Shown in pieces: positions 1 to 12,525 of a stretch of 64,000 nt of DNA; position 1 is the first letter of the stretch, and every line of letters begins with the position of its first letter. The stretch lies in the NCBI GenBank assembly GCA_022577435.1, contig JAKOON010000052.1, forward strand, positions 2,255,097-2,319,096, written 5' to 3'. Made by a program: the position numbers and the translations under genes. The notes beneath the pieces are model-generated. The model saw only the letters and a list, made by a program, of their open reading frames with translations. It made no database searches and had not been told where the DNA came from. Origin of the DNA: Embiotoca jacksoni. Lineage: Eukaryota > Chordata > Actinopteri > Embiotocidae.

Positions 1-3000
1 CAAGTTAATCAACACTTCGCTTCGGTCCAAAGATGAACCATTAAAAAAATACAAATCCTCTTCCTAAAGCAGAAGAGAGCGAGTCTTTGTTACCAGGAAG
101 TCTATTCTGATGTTTGGGGGGGAAACGAGCCTGGATGCAAGAGAACACATTCACACAGACAAAACAGCAGAGTCCGGTTTGTGTTGGTGTTGCCGGGTGA
201 ATAATTGCCTCTCTTTAAAGCAATCAGATCAACAGCAGCACAAACAGACCAGACTCTGAATCCCTCCATTTAAAGACAGAAACACTTCCTCTGCATGTTA
301 ATCCGTTCTGCTGCGAGTCTGTAGAGCGTCCACACCTGGAAAACCAGATGTTTCCAGGATCGTTTCGGTGTTTGTTTTTTAATGTTGAATTGCAGTTAAT
401 GTCGACCCACAATGCAATGCAAGAACTGAACAAAATGTCCCCTTAAATCTAATTTTGCAGCATAAAAGTCAAGATAGAAGATGAAATTTAGGACAAATTA
501 CAACTGGCAGCTCTGCGAGGCCCAGTTTATAGGGGGAACCATCGTTTTCTCTAAAGGGAATTAAAAAAAATACTAAAAACCTGAGCGGTTAGCACTCTCT
601 CCTTGTGTTTGATTTCATGGCAATCTAATTAATATGTTGAAATATTTCTCTCAAAAGCGATGACCAATGCACAGAACCATCATTACCTCCCGCAGCCAGA
701 AAGAAAATGCTAAAGTCATTTAAAACCTTTGAAAAGTGTAATTTAACCCCTCAAATCAACAACTTTCTTCAACAAAAACCTTTCTGTCTGTGAACAAAGA
801 AAATAACATCTCTTGATAACAAACTGAAGGTTTTGTGGTACGATTTTTCAGAAAGAGAACTCAACCCTGTTCTGCAAGAACTCGTCACAACAGGACACGT
901 TTCAAGGAAGGAGTGGAAAAACCAGCGTCAGGGGGAGGAGGTAAACACCAAACTGTGGAAAGAACCTGAAATCTGATGGGAGAAAAAGAAATGATGAAAA
1001 ACACAAATGAAACTAAAACCAATAGAATTCAAAATGAGGCAATAAGCAGAAACTCACAAAGTAAACATCTGTCCTATTTTTGCACTCAGTTGTTTTTATT
1101 GGTAGATTTGACAAACAAGATTCAAAACAATTTGGTATTTATGCACATTTGGTCCTCATTTGGCGTCTACAACACTTTACTTTAGTCCTGCGGGTAGACG
1201 TGGACTACAGGCTGGCTTGAGACTTATTCAGGTTTTGGCAGTCTGATTCTAAGAGGATTTTATTTTTGCAACAAGCACCTGAGAAAAAAAAAGCTGACTG
1301 GTCATCAGTCTATTGGAGGAGAAACAGCGGAAAACCAACCCTGATGCTACTGGGAAAAAAAAACATTCATTCACCTGCCGAAAAAACCCCGAACTATTCC
1401 TTTACAGTTAACTGCACAGAACACATTTTATATTAAGTTGTTTTTGTTGTTTTTTTTATAAAAACTTGTAAAAGTCCGGCAGCTTCAACATATTTAAGAA
1501 AGACTGCGGTTGATCTTTTTCTAGTGATCAAAACTCTAACATTTATAAAGTAATTGTTCTAATCTTCAACAGCCCACCCATCAAGAAAAATCCATTCAAG
1601 GTCAACTTATTTGATTTTTCACCAGAGCTTTCAACCGCATCCCAGTTTTCCTAGAACTGACATGGAGGTTGCTCGTAAGATGTCGCTTTGAATTTGCTTT
1701 GGTTACCGAAACTACATCCATCCAAGACGTTCCCGATGCAGCTGAAAACTCAGGAAGAAAAGATCGTAAGTGGATCTCGGGATGACAAAAATGACAAAAT
1801 TCTTGGAGATGTCGAACCTTGAGGTCACAACAACAGTTTGACGTTTTTAACTTGAGCGTAAATTTCCCTTTCTAAAGGCCAAATTTTATTTTGGTGGTGT
1901 ACGTTTAATGTTTTAAAAGGCAAGAAGGTGTTTGGGTCATTATTGCACAAAAACGTCCACAGTCATAGTTGCATAGTTGGTGCTGTTGTTGAGGTATACT
2001 GATACACACAAAAACAAAAACGTTCATACATGTCAAAAAAGACATTTGGAGTCATGAAAGAACATTTCATCTCACAACATCATGAGAAGGCAGATTATGC
2101 TTTGAATAGAGTGCAAAGAGTGCGAGAAGATACAGTACGTGGACAAAATAACAGAAACAGCCCATATTATGATGGAAGCTAATTGAACTTTTGCCCCATT
2201 ATTTTAAAAGAACCTTTTACTGTTATTTTGTCCACTAAAAAGTCACTAAATGAATGGTCCCAATTGGAAAAGGTAAACAAGGAAGCAGCAAATGTATTTA
2301 GTAATTCCAACCAAACTGAATATAACTTTACAGACTTCGTATTTCAAAGCTGAAGGGATCTGCGAAGTATATAATTGTAGGCCTTTGGTTTCAAACTTTA
2401 ATCATGGCTAACACAATAATGATAAAGTAGCCTTTCAAATAATTAATAGTAAAACTTCTTAAGGTCTTTTTGCAAGTGGCTGATGACAATGTTAAAACGA
2501 GGAAGCCATTTATCAACTGGAGTGTGTATATGAGTTCCTGTGATGGACGCAATTTGAGTTCTGTTGAAGTCGTATGTGTGCAGCTTGTCGTCGGTTGGGG
2601 TTAAAAAAAAAACTGATGACAATAGAGCGTTTGATTCGACAGACAGTAAATAAATACTAAAGCTTCAGCTGGTGATTAACTGTTGCTACAACCAACCGTT
2701 TTTTACCTGTGAATGAGGCAACATCATCGACATAGTGGTATTCTTTTTTGGGTTCGTAGCAATGACACATTTTTTTGATGTAAACCATGTAAAGAGAACA
2801 GCTGACAATACAAGTCGTTCTTTAACAAAATACAGTTCACCATTAATCAAAAGCATCTTCTTTGAGGAGTGCAGCCGTGATGATGTCCAGAAGCGTTTGA
2901 CAGGACACAGTGGCTCAAAATATAAAACCTTGGCTACGATTGAAAAGACAACCAACCCGGCCTTAACAACACATTGACACATTATTAGCTTGCAGAAAAT

Positions 3001-4126
3001 TATTGGTCTCAGTAAGTCAATGCTGGTTCCCCGCTAGTTGAGTTTACAGGAGGTCGTTCATCAAATGTCCAAATCTTTCATCAAGGTGTAGCTTGAAAAA
3101 AAGGCTCCAAAACTTTGTCTCCTGATGAAATATTGTCTGAAAGAATGACGACGACCAACTTTTGATAACCAATGAACCGGCTTGCATCGTCGACGTTCAG
3201 CAACATCTGATGCAAATGATTGGTCTCTACAAGGTTGTTGAGCTGCTTGTGATGTAAATCGGAGAAGGAAATGACGAGCAGCCAATAAGACAAGCTTAAA
3301 ATGACTCAAACTCAAAAACTCAACTGAGATCTGTACTTTTTCTTGGCCGATTCATTTTGATGTTTTAACAAATCAAGTTTTAACTCCATTTATCTCCAGC
3401 TGATATATTCTGGTGTTAGTGATGGTCGGTGCTGACTAAAAAAAACCACAAGCTGCTCGTCTAGAAGTTTTCTTTGCAAATAAAACAATGAGAGACGAGA
3501 GGTCGAGCAGCCAACCGGAGCTGCTGAGGACTGTAGCAGCGCTTATCGGCTGTGACGCTGTTTTCAAGGAGTGTTGAGGCACTTTGAGTCGCCGTGAGTT
3601 TCCGACAGCAGCGGCTGTTTTTTTTTTTTAAAGTTCAAAGAAAGGCTTAGTGCTTCGCAGAGGATTAGATGGGTTTAGTCCCCAACACTGAGACAGAGGA
3701 AAGGAAGCCAGAAGGGGTGCATGTGTTTGTGTTTCTCTTTAACAGTACTGCATTGTCTGCGAATATACGTAGGGTGAAGACAGAGAGATAATCTCCTAAA
3801 TATAATTTCAGAATCATTTTCAAGACTTTTTTTTGCAGTCCCACCACATGTTGAGACCTTTCCAGATATCCGATATAATTATTTTAACTCCCAATTCCTG
3901 CAGCAATTAATCACCCGGTCTGCTGGAAATCCATCCCAAATCTAGAAAATGTAATTCCACTCCAGTAGAAATAACCTACCTACCAAAGTATTCCCAATTT
4001 CACATCCATCCGAACACTTCTACTCCCAAACGTTCCCTCACACAGCATCCTTCAATCCCACAAGCTCCTCCGCACTCACATCTGTCCACCTGCCATGCGA
4101 TGAATCTTTGTCGTCTCTTTGTTGCG
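1..4126. other. No recognised gene; downstream of arfip1
   Basis: AT-rich sequence with scattered short open frames of 60 to 98 codons on both strands, none with recognisable protein motifs. It lies downstream of the minus-strand arfip1 stop codon, so its right part may be arfip1 3' UTR. I found no obvious polyadenylation signal close to the stop. No tandem repeat or RNA gene was recognised. Confidence 0.5.
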
Positions 4127-7100
4127 TCAACTTTCCTCCAGCCAGGAGGGGGGGCCCACGCTGGGGTCGCCGAGGTTTTCGCCAGCTTGTTGAATGTTCT
4201 GCTCTAGGAAATGCTGACAGGACAAACTGTGAGCCGCGACGGCGCTGTGGAGCAGCCATAACTGGTTCCGGAGAACTTTCACCTGCAGAGATGGAAAGTA
4301 ATCAGTCAAGTTCGTACTGGCTCGCATTTATAACTCTTATGTCACTTTATATCTTAGATTGAGCACACTCCTTTATGTACAATACCTCAGATGCTACTAA
4401 ACAGTGACATGTAGGGTTGGGAATAAAACTCCCAATACTGTTTTTGATGCTTCAAATATGGATGTTGCTGCAAAAGCAGCTACAGATTTTAAAATCCAAC
4501 AGCATAGATTCTAAACACAGTTTCAAGATTAGTGTCACCAATTCAGTCGTGTTTGAGAATTTAGGAAATTCCCTCAAGACACTGTTCACGAGAATGGGGC
4601 GGACGTGATGTCAGAGTGACCTCTGACCCTCAACTTCTATTGAGTTCATCCTCAGGACCAAGTGCATGTTTGTGCCAAATTTGAAGACATTCCCTCGAGA
4701 TGTTCCTGAGATATTAGAGAAGAATGGGACAGATGAAAAATAAGGCCTTCCGGTCACGGCCCTCCTCGTCTTGTTCCACTTTCAACAGCTTAAATTTTGC
4801 AGCGGAAGTGGCAAAACTTTGAGGGGAAAAAATAAAAAAATACCAAGTAAAAATGAAAACAAAAAGAGAGGGAGACTTTATGGGATGCTTTTGTGGTACG
4901 AGTTTTACTTGAACCTTTTTCTTTGCACATCTTTGGTCATCTCTCTAATGTAGATTCTTCAATACAAGCTAAAAATGTGCAAATACAGCTTGAAAAAAAA
5001 AGGTTTGACTGGTTTGGAAAAACTGGCACACAAATAATGAGAAGACATAAAAAATAATAATATGGTGGGATGGTGACAGAACCAACCGTTACGTGACCGT
5101 TAAAAGACTCGTGAACGTTTCTTCGTATCCAAGTTTTCTAAAATAAACTCTTCTCACCTTGTTCTCGTCCAGCAGCTTGACTTTGACGGACAGGTCGTCT
5201 CGGCTCTTCTGGTACCGTTCCCTCTGGCTCTGGAAGTTCTTCTGGGCCAGCTCCAGTTTGGGCAGGGTGACGGCATCCCGGGGCCCCAGGTTCAGCTCCT
5301 CCAGGTCGACTCGGTACGCATCATACTCGATCCTGGAAGTGTAGGGAAGTGACAATGGTCATCTACGGTGAGATGGCTTAATTTACCCAGAATTCATAGC
5401 AAATTAGTCCTCCTGAAAGTAGTCAGAGGCGTGCGTTCTCCACCCACCTGGCAGCCTCGTACTGCTTGGCGCTGGACATGGTGTCCTCGATGGTTTTGTT
5501 GACCAGAGTGTTCATGTCGGACGTGAAGGTGGTGACGGCCGTCGTCAGAGTCTCGCCGCTCTTCGACAGAAACCTCTGGGCCTCCGCGTTCACGCCGAAC
5601 TCCACCTGACGCACAAATCACACAACATCGGTTGATTTAAACGCTTTAACGCGTCTACTCTCCGCTAGCGACGGGCATTCCCAGAAAAACACTATTCCAT
5701 ATTCGAGTTAGCTGTTTTTTTGGCACCCAATATTTTCCCAAGGCTCACGTGCAACGTCGGTGTTTTGAGGCTGAGCTCGGCGAAGGCGTCTCCCAGGGTC
5801 TTCTGGGTAACCGTGAACTGAGCGAGCTGATTGGCCAGCGTCTGAGCCAGCTTGGTCACGTGATCGTAGCGCTGCCGGTCGTCTTTGAGCAGCTCGAGTC
5901 GAGGCTCCAGGTCCAGATCCACCGTACGAGATCCGCGGCCGAGCTTCTCCGACAGCGCCTGCCGGGTGCACTGCGGGGGAGAACGAGTGCGATTCCCGAT
6001 CGGACCGATAATTATTGATTATATCTGCTCCGCGGGAATGGAAACAGAAAGTGCAGTTAGACTCCGCCCACCTTATATGCGGTGATGCTCCACTTGCGGA
6101 CACTCTGCAGTTTCTCGCCGGCCAGGTTCTTGTTGCCTTGAACAACCACAGGTCCGGTCTTTGGAGTCCGTGGAGTCGCTGGGTGGTCAGGAGCTGGGGT
6201 CAAAGGTCAACGTGGATGCAAGTTTGAATAAAATACCATCAGAGAAGTCAAATTTATTTACTTGACTGTCTGATAATGGAAACACAAAGCCATCACGGTG
6301 AAGATTCATTCATTATTTTATTGATATTCAAATATAGTCAAAGATAAATGAATTTTGAGCTGCAACTAATAGTTATTTTATAATTGAGTAAACTGTTGAA
6401 AATTTTATCAATTCGGCGTTTTATCTATAACATTTTTAGGTTTATAAAGTTGCATTTTTCTCTGAATCAAGTGACGCGTGCAAATGTCCCAAGCTTAAAA
6501 ATTTTAGTATACAATGAATTTATTCATAGAAGATTACAGAAAGCAGCAGAAGAGACACACTGGAGAAGCTGGAACCAGAATTTTGGTGTTTTTTTTCTGG
6601 TCTTTTATATAAATATACATATAAAACTCAACATGCAAACTTTCCTGTCGACCAACAGATCCATGAATCGACTCATCGCTGCAGGTTCTAATCTAAAGTT
6701 TGGATCATCTCAAAGTAAAAACGCCAGCGGATCCTGAAGCCGTAAACTGCGAAAAAGGAAAATCAAGATGATATTACGACCTTTACCTTTGCTTTGCGGC
6801 ATTTCCGTGGCGACCGCTGCCGTTGCTTCAGCCGGACCGGCGGTGACGTCATCGTCTCTGTGGTTACAGTTGCTGTTTCCTTCCTGTAAAGAACGTCAGC
6901 GTAGGTGAAAAAGTTCACGGTTGAAAATGCTGCTTCAAGTTCCTGCAGGTTGGTTTTAAAGTCGTCCAGAAATGGAGGTGGAAGGCAGACAGCACCACAG
7001 GCCTGTCAATCAAACAGACACGCCCCCAAAAACAGGTCTTCTTGAATCTTCTTTTCTAATGAATGAGGGATTATTTTCAGATGGACCTCCAGAAAACTAA

Positions 7101-8990
7101 TAAGAAGGAGTGACTTTAGCAAGCAAAATTATTGACTTAATATTATTATTGACAGCACCTAGTGGCACTTGGTGGTATTGCAGTTTATGGCACTTCTGTA
7201 CTGATCTCATTTTTCAGACCCGGAAACTACGTCCACTTTTATATACAGTTTATGGTTCACACCTTAAAAACAGCTTCTACACTCGAACACGTAAACTCTG
7301 CACTCATTGAATCTAAAGGTCTGATCTCACACACAGTTCGTAAAAATTGAGCTGAGACTCGACACTTGAATTTAGTTTTAAACTGGATGTGAAAAAGTCT
7401 GAAGGATGAGAAAAAAAGCTGCATGATTCCTCAAATTTCCAGCAGTTCTTGAACGCAGCACGAGTCTCAGCTCCATAAACATCAGTGATACCCGACAGTA
7501 AAGAGGTCAAGGGTCAGGAATCAAGGCAACCGTGACAATGTATGGAAGGATCACCGTGGGAACCGCAAGCTCACGGGGGCCAATCAGATCAAAAGGTTGC
7601 CAGGTCACCGCGGAGATCGCGGCTCCCTGCTGCGATCGGCGTCGGGCGAGAGAGGTCAGAGGTCACTGGAGCGCTCGAGACAGGAAACAGTCACCCGATG
7701 TGGACGGGAGGGAACGAAACGCACGTTCGTGTCTTCTGTGAGGACCAGCGATGACATCACGCGCACACGGCAACCCAAACCCGGACCCCGAAAACCGGGT
7801 CTGGGCCCCCAAACAGGCCCCGAGTGTGTCCCGAAGAGAGGACCGGTCCAAATGTCCTCACTACCGAAGTCTGCAACACTCACACAGGTCCTCACAGAGA
7901 CAGACAAACACACACACACACATACTGTGGAGGACTCGGTGGGCCGGAGGAAATGAACTCGGAGGTGCTGCGTCTCATCAAAGAGACAGCGATGCATGCA
8001 GTGACGCAGAGCGACCTGCCGGAGACCACCTTCGCTCTTTCCAAAGGTCGGAGACGCTTCCTGGTTTCTACGACGAGCTCTTAAAGAGAAAATCCACCCA
8101 AAAACTCTTCAAAAAAACAAAAACAACAACAACAACACAGTTTTATTCTGCAGTCGCGGCTCCACCACCGTTTGAATACTTTTACTTGTTTGTTTTAATA
8201 CTTTTATTTGTTTGTTTTAATTTGATCTCTCTGTATTTACATATCAAATTTTTTTTTCTTCGATTACATCCTCTTTTATTTACAAGGTGCGATGAAAAAG
8301 TTCCAAAACCGTGGACGAAATATCTTAAAAATCGCTTTCATTTAAGGAAGACAAATATACGCTAGCGTCTGGGTTATTCATCGGAAGTGTTCTCAACAGG
8401 TTCCTGCAAAACGTTTCACAATAAAAGCCTCGTATTATAAAAAGGCTTTTATTTTGCGAACAAAGATTTGAGCTCGTAAAGATGCCGTAATTTTAACGGG
8501 GCAAACAGGAGCGGATCAAAAACGAGGCTTCGAGTCGACGTCTTGAATCAATCGACACTCGATAACTCTAAATACTTACTGACGAGGGTTAATTCCACCA
8601 TCTGAGATACCGTATAGCTTCTCTTGTCAGCTCCAACCACCTCGACCTCTGACCTCTGACCTCTCTCGTCAACAAGGTGTTCCCTCACTGGAGCTGTTTT
8701 TTTCTTTCGTTTGTGATGAAAGTCTGACGAGATCAGCGGCATAAAAAAAACAAAAAAACACTCGGCGTTGGCTGATTGGATGATTGCATGAGTAAGCAAT
8801 ACGGCAACCAGCCACCGGGGAGCGACAGAGAGGCTTTTGGTCTAAATGTACACGTTGAGTGGAGATCAGAAACATCAGAGCTGGACAGTAAGAAGAAGTT
8901 TTCATGCCGTCTCACCGCCGGAGGAGTTTCCTCCGATACGACGCCGGACGCCGAAACGCTGACTCCGCCTCTCTGCACCGCCACCTCCAT
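4127..8990 (-). CDS. arfip1: Arfaptin, ARFIP1-like (BAR domain, Golgi)
   Basis: Seven coding exons on the minus strand, in transcript order 8916-8990, 6787-6883, 6072-6193, 5749-5970, 5448-5605, 5158-5332 and 4127-4282. All junctions keep frame and give 334 residues (human ARFIP1 is about 340-370). Family signatures seen are SVRKWSITAYK, CTRQALSEKLGRGSRTVDL, AFAELSLKTPTLH, NTLVNKTIEDT, EYDAYRVDLEELNLGPRDA and a C-terminal PSWLEES. Arfaptins form crescent BAR dimers at the trans-Golgi, bind Arl1, Arf and Rac GTPases and PI4P, and act in secretory granule biogenesis. GPVVV..KN and LNLGPRDA.TLPK fit ARFIP1 better than ARFIP2. The last exon is more diverged than the rest. The first exon, with ATG at 8990 in an AGGAGG-ATGG context, is the least certain; the second exon also contains an in-frame ATG. 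Confidence 0.85.
4590..4765. mobile_element. Dispersed fish repeat fragment
   Basis: The stretch with GTGACCTCTGACC, then TTCATCCT, then GTTTGTGCCAAATTTGA resembles a second stretch at about 36705-36850 that has the same blocks in the same order (TGACCTTTGACC, TTCATCCTTAAG, GTTTGTGCCAAATTTGA). This indicates a dispersed repeat family. No coding capacity or termini were recognised. Confidence 0.45.
6990..7225 (-). mobile_element. SINE/MITE-like dispersed repeat, copy 1 (reverse)
   Basis: Contains CTGTCAATCAAACAGACACG at its left and TAGTGGCACTTGGTGGTATTG at its right. Both are reverse complements of blocks found near 29.7, 33.7, 40.2-40.4 and 48.4 kb. It lies in arfip1 intron 2-3 DNA. It is non-coding, and exact ends were not determined. 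Confidence 0.5.
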
Positions 8991-9099
8991 CCTCCTCGGT
9001 CCTCTTCGTCTGGACCAAAGAGAAAACATTCAAATTGAGTCTTATTGGATGACCCTAACCCTGCGTTCAATAAAGCCAAATTAAAGCAGTTTAAATCTT

Positions 9100-9215
9100 C
9101 TGTGATGAATGTGTGTATTTATTCATATTGTGTTTTCACCTTTTTATTCTTTCTATGCTGCTATGACGACCGAATGTCCCCACTGTGGGATCAATAAAGT
9201 CAAAAATCAAATCAA
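9100..9215 (+). mobile_element. LINE-tail-like fragment
   Basis: The block with TGCTGCTATGACG, CCCCACTGTGGGATCAATAAA has the pattern (CTGCTG, then CCCC, then GGGAT-AATAAAGT) seen at the ends of the two longer L2-like tails at 23.0 and 36.6 kb. It is probably a diverged 3' end of the same LINE type. Confidence 0.4.
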
Positions 9216-9320
9216 CTCAAACGCTTCGCACCCTCACGACCACTCATGTTCGGTCGTCTGTCTCCATCTAGTGGTCACAATCGTCCACTGCAATTCAATT
9301 CAATTTATACAGAAACAAAT

Positions 9321-9390
9321 ACCCCCCCCCCCCCCCCAAAAAAAAAAAAAAAGTTATCTCAGCTCATCTTTGTTTTTAACAGTAAGAAAG

Positions 9391-9453
<63 letters not shown>
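9321..9453. repeat. Poly-C/poly-A and a 63-base poly-A run
   Basis: A C run followed by an A run at about 9321-9351, then an uninterrupted A tract at about 9391-9453. The long A tract abuts the minisatellite to its right. Open frames reading poly-lysine here are artefacts of the A run. Confidence 0.9.
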
Positions 9454-9454
<1 letters not shown>

Positions 9455-10078
9455 CCTCCGTCAGAACCAGACTCCATCAGAACCAGACTCCGTTAGAACC
9501 AGGCTCCGTCAGAACCAGGCTCCGTTAGAGCCAGACTCTACCAGACTCCGTTAGAACCAGACTCCATCAGAACCAGACTCCGTTAGAACCAGGCTCCGTT
9601 AGAGCCAGACTCTACCAGACTCCGTTAGAACCAGGCTCCGTCAGAACCAGACTCCGTTAGAACCAGACTCCGTTAGAACCAGGCTCCGTCAGAACCAGGC
9701 TCCGTTAGAACCAGGCTCCGTTAGAGCCAGACTCCATCAGAACCAGACTCTGTTAGAGCCAGACTCTACCAGACTCCGTTAGAACCAGACTCCGTTAGAA
9801 CCAGGCTCCGTCAGAACCAGGCTCCGTCAGAACCAGGCTCCGTTAGAACCAGACTCTACCAGACTCCGTTAGAACCAGGCTCCGTCAGAACCAGGCTCCG
9901 TTAGAGCCAGACTCTACCAGACTCCGTTAGAACCAGGCTCCGTTAGAGCCAGACTCCGTTAGAACCAGACTCCGTTAGAACCAGGCTCCGTCAGAACCAG
10001 ACCCTGTTAGAGCCAGACTCTACCAGGCTCCGTCAGAACCAGGCTCCGTCAGAACCAGACTCCGTCAGAACCAGGCTC
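9454..10078. repeat. Minisatellite, 16-17 bp unit
   Basis: About 620 bp of head-to-tail units of the type AGAACCAGGCTCCGTT, with variants CAGACTCC, GTCAGAACC, TTAGAGCC and a shorter TCTACCAGACTCC form. Variant units recur in blocks, for example the shorter TCTACC unit at 9538, 9610, 9766 and 9850. It lies upstream of the inferred arfip1 first exon and downstream of coro2a. Confidence 0.9.
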
Positions 10079-12525
10079 CGAGGTGACCGGCGGCCCGGGT
10101 GGAGTGAGCGGAGAGAGAAAAGAGCAGCAGGTCGGAGGGATCGCCAAAATAAAAGTCCCGGTTTCGTTTTGATGTGGTGATTTTTGCACAATAAATAAAA
10201 CCCAGTTGAATAATTCACTCTTTATGGAACCGTTGAGTCACTCGGCCTTGCTGAGACGTTGCAACAGAGGACGGGCGATACGATTTCCACGCCTAAAACT
10301 TTATCTCCAATAAGTGCAAAGTGCAGACGCCTCATCTTAAGGGTGTGATGGGACAATGCTTGTCGAAGAAAGGGCGACCTTTGACCTCACAAAACCCCCA
10401 AAAATGAAGTTACAATTTTCAATGTGGCATGTCCCAACGTTTAAAGTAAAAAATAAACTCTGCACAACGAGAACCATATATATATATATATGTTTATATA
10501 TATATATATGCACATAATACTTCCACTAGATATGGAGTTACCTGTACTTCTGCTTAGTAAGGGGAAGATGAACTTCCCTTGTGCACTTGTTTAATCTGAG
10601 AAACGTTGGTCTGAAATTGTATAAATAAAGTGAGTGACAGGTAAAGATGGCACCATCTGTATCATCCCACCTGCTCCGCCACTATTTACTATCTATTTCA
10701 TCTCTAATGTAAATGTGCAGTTCACTTAAACATCAGATATCGCTGCTTCCTGCTTCTTTTTGCATAAAACTGCACGTTTGTATTCAACAGCTTACACCCT
10801 TATTCTTTTATTTTCTACATTTCTTTAAAGTTTTTTTGTGTGAATTATTTTAATATACGTTTTATTTAAAGGAGGATGAACAAAGTACGAGGTGCATGTG
10901 GCTGGAATAAAATTACAAAAAGTTAATGACAGTGTTCATGTTCACAATCCAAAGAGTTCACTGGAAGAATCTCGAATCTAAAACACTTCTTGTTTTGTTT
11001 GCACTTCATTGATTCGACCAATCGATTAAACGCTTTAAAATACTAATACAACGTTGAATAAAATGGACGGGCGTACAATAATCCAGATTTAACAGCTGTA
11101 ATTACAATAAAAACACAATGTGACGTTAAATGCACAAAGTGCTGCATTAAATACAGAAAATAATCTGTCATTTAAACTGAATTAACGCTGTTAAGAAGCT
11201 CATTCTGGCCTGTTTGAGACATTACAGTTCATTTATTTGCCTTTAATTGGTGTATTTTAGTCTTATTTTCCTTCATATGTCTGAATCGGCACTCGGTTGC
11301 CAGTTTATTAGGAACACCTGGCAGACAATAACATCCAGGGCTGTTTCATTTCATGTTTGTTCTGCACGCCGGAACTCGGTTTCTACATTTCAACACGTCG
11401 TAAAGTGACGAAACGGAGAGTAAAAAACAGATGAAATGGTTTTTATTCTCATGGATAGAAAACAAACGGGCGGAGGCAGATTTTACCTTCACAGCTTTCA
11501 AACAAACTCCTGTTTCCTGTTTCCTCCTCCTTCTCCTCCTCCTTCTCCTCCTCCTTCTTCTTCTCCTTCTTGTTTTTCTCGCTGCCGTCAACTCCTCATA
11601 TTTCAAATTCACAACCTGAAAACTTGACTGATTAAAAAGTTGTGAAGCCAAAAGCGAGAAAAGTCAAACATCCCCGGAAGTGTTTACTGCACGTTTTTCT
11701 TTTTTTCCCCCGAGCGAGGAGGCGCGTTTGTTTTCCTCCCCTGTGCTCCCCGGAGGGGCGGTGATATCAGCCGGTCAGACAGGATCAGCTGTGAATGACG
11801 TAAAACTGGAATTAAGACCGTGTTGAAATACTCAGTTATAAGTCCTGCATTCAATGTCTTCATTTAGTAACAATAAAAAAATCACGTGGAAGGCATTCAA
11901 AACGCCATATTTTTTTAAATTAAAATAAATTTACAATAGCTACAAATTCTGTGACAAAAAGTCAAATAATGAGTTTGTAAACGAAACTAAATATTATTTT
12001 ATAAGTTATGGAAAAATTCAAAGTAGCGTTTGCTTTGGCTGTTTTCTTGTTATCTCGTTAAAAATGGACACAAGCGAGCTTTAACGTAAACTACGGGCTA
12101 ATTAACCAATCGCCCCGTTGTTGTCTTCTTATGTTTTTAGTTGATCCTCTTTCTTTTACAATCGTTGGTTATTAAAACAAAAACAAAAAATCCAGTTATG
12201 AACCAACAGCAGGTCAAAAACACGCAAACATCTGACGTGACTGCAGTGATTCACTATCACTTCCATCTTTTTATATTAAATGGTGTCAAGCTTACGATCT
12301 GAAATGTCCCTTTGAGGCGGCGACGAACATTTAAAATGATTCACATACAAATTCCAGTTTATTTCCGAAACCTGCAGGGAGGTTGAGCTTTTTCTTGTCT
12401 TTCCTCTGAAACATACCGGGTTTTTTTGGGTGTGCGACTTTGAAAGAAGACAACGGTGGAGAAACCTCAACGTGAGTGAGTTTTATTGGGGAGTATTTCT
12501 AAAAACAGCGGTTGACCGGTCGAAA
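10079..12525. other. Intergenic DNA between arfip1 and coro2a
   Basis: No gene recognised. It contains an interrupted TA repeat at about 10472-10510. A pyrimidine tract of CTC/TTC triplets lies at 11519-11577 and creates false leucine- and arginine-rich open frames. A block with CAGTTTATTAGGAACACCT at 11300-11325 resembles a common fish repeat end. The right end should hold the coro2a 3' UTR. Confidence 0.6.
12482..12487 (-). promoter_or_regulatory. Candidate polyadenylation signal of coro2a
   Basis: AATAAA on the minus strand, about 40 bases downstream of the inferred coro2a stop codon at 12526-12528. Confidence 0.45.

Noticed and set aside
3061..3315. 84-residue minus-strand frame
   Set aside because: No motif, no splice context, composition typical of non-coding DNA.
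5708..6145. 145-residue minus-strand frame overlapping arfip1
   Set aside because: Shadow frame of two real arfip1 exons.
7824..8084. Plus-strand frame with MNSEVLRLIKETAMHAVTQS inside arfip1 intron 1
   Set aside because: The sequence looks codon-like and has a fair start context, but I recognise no family and see no acceptable partner exons, so it is not called.
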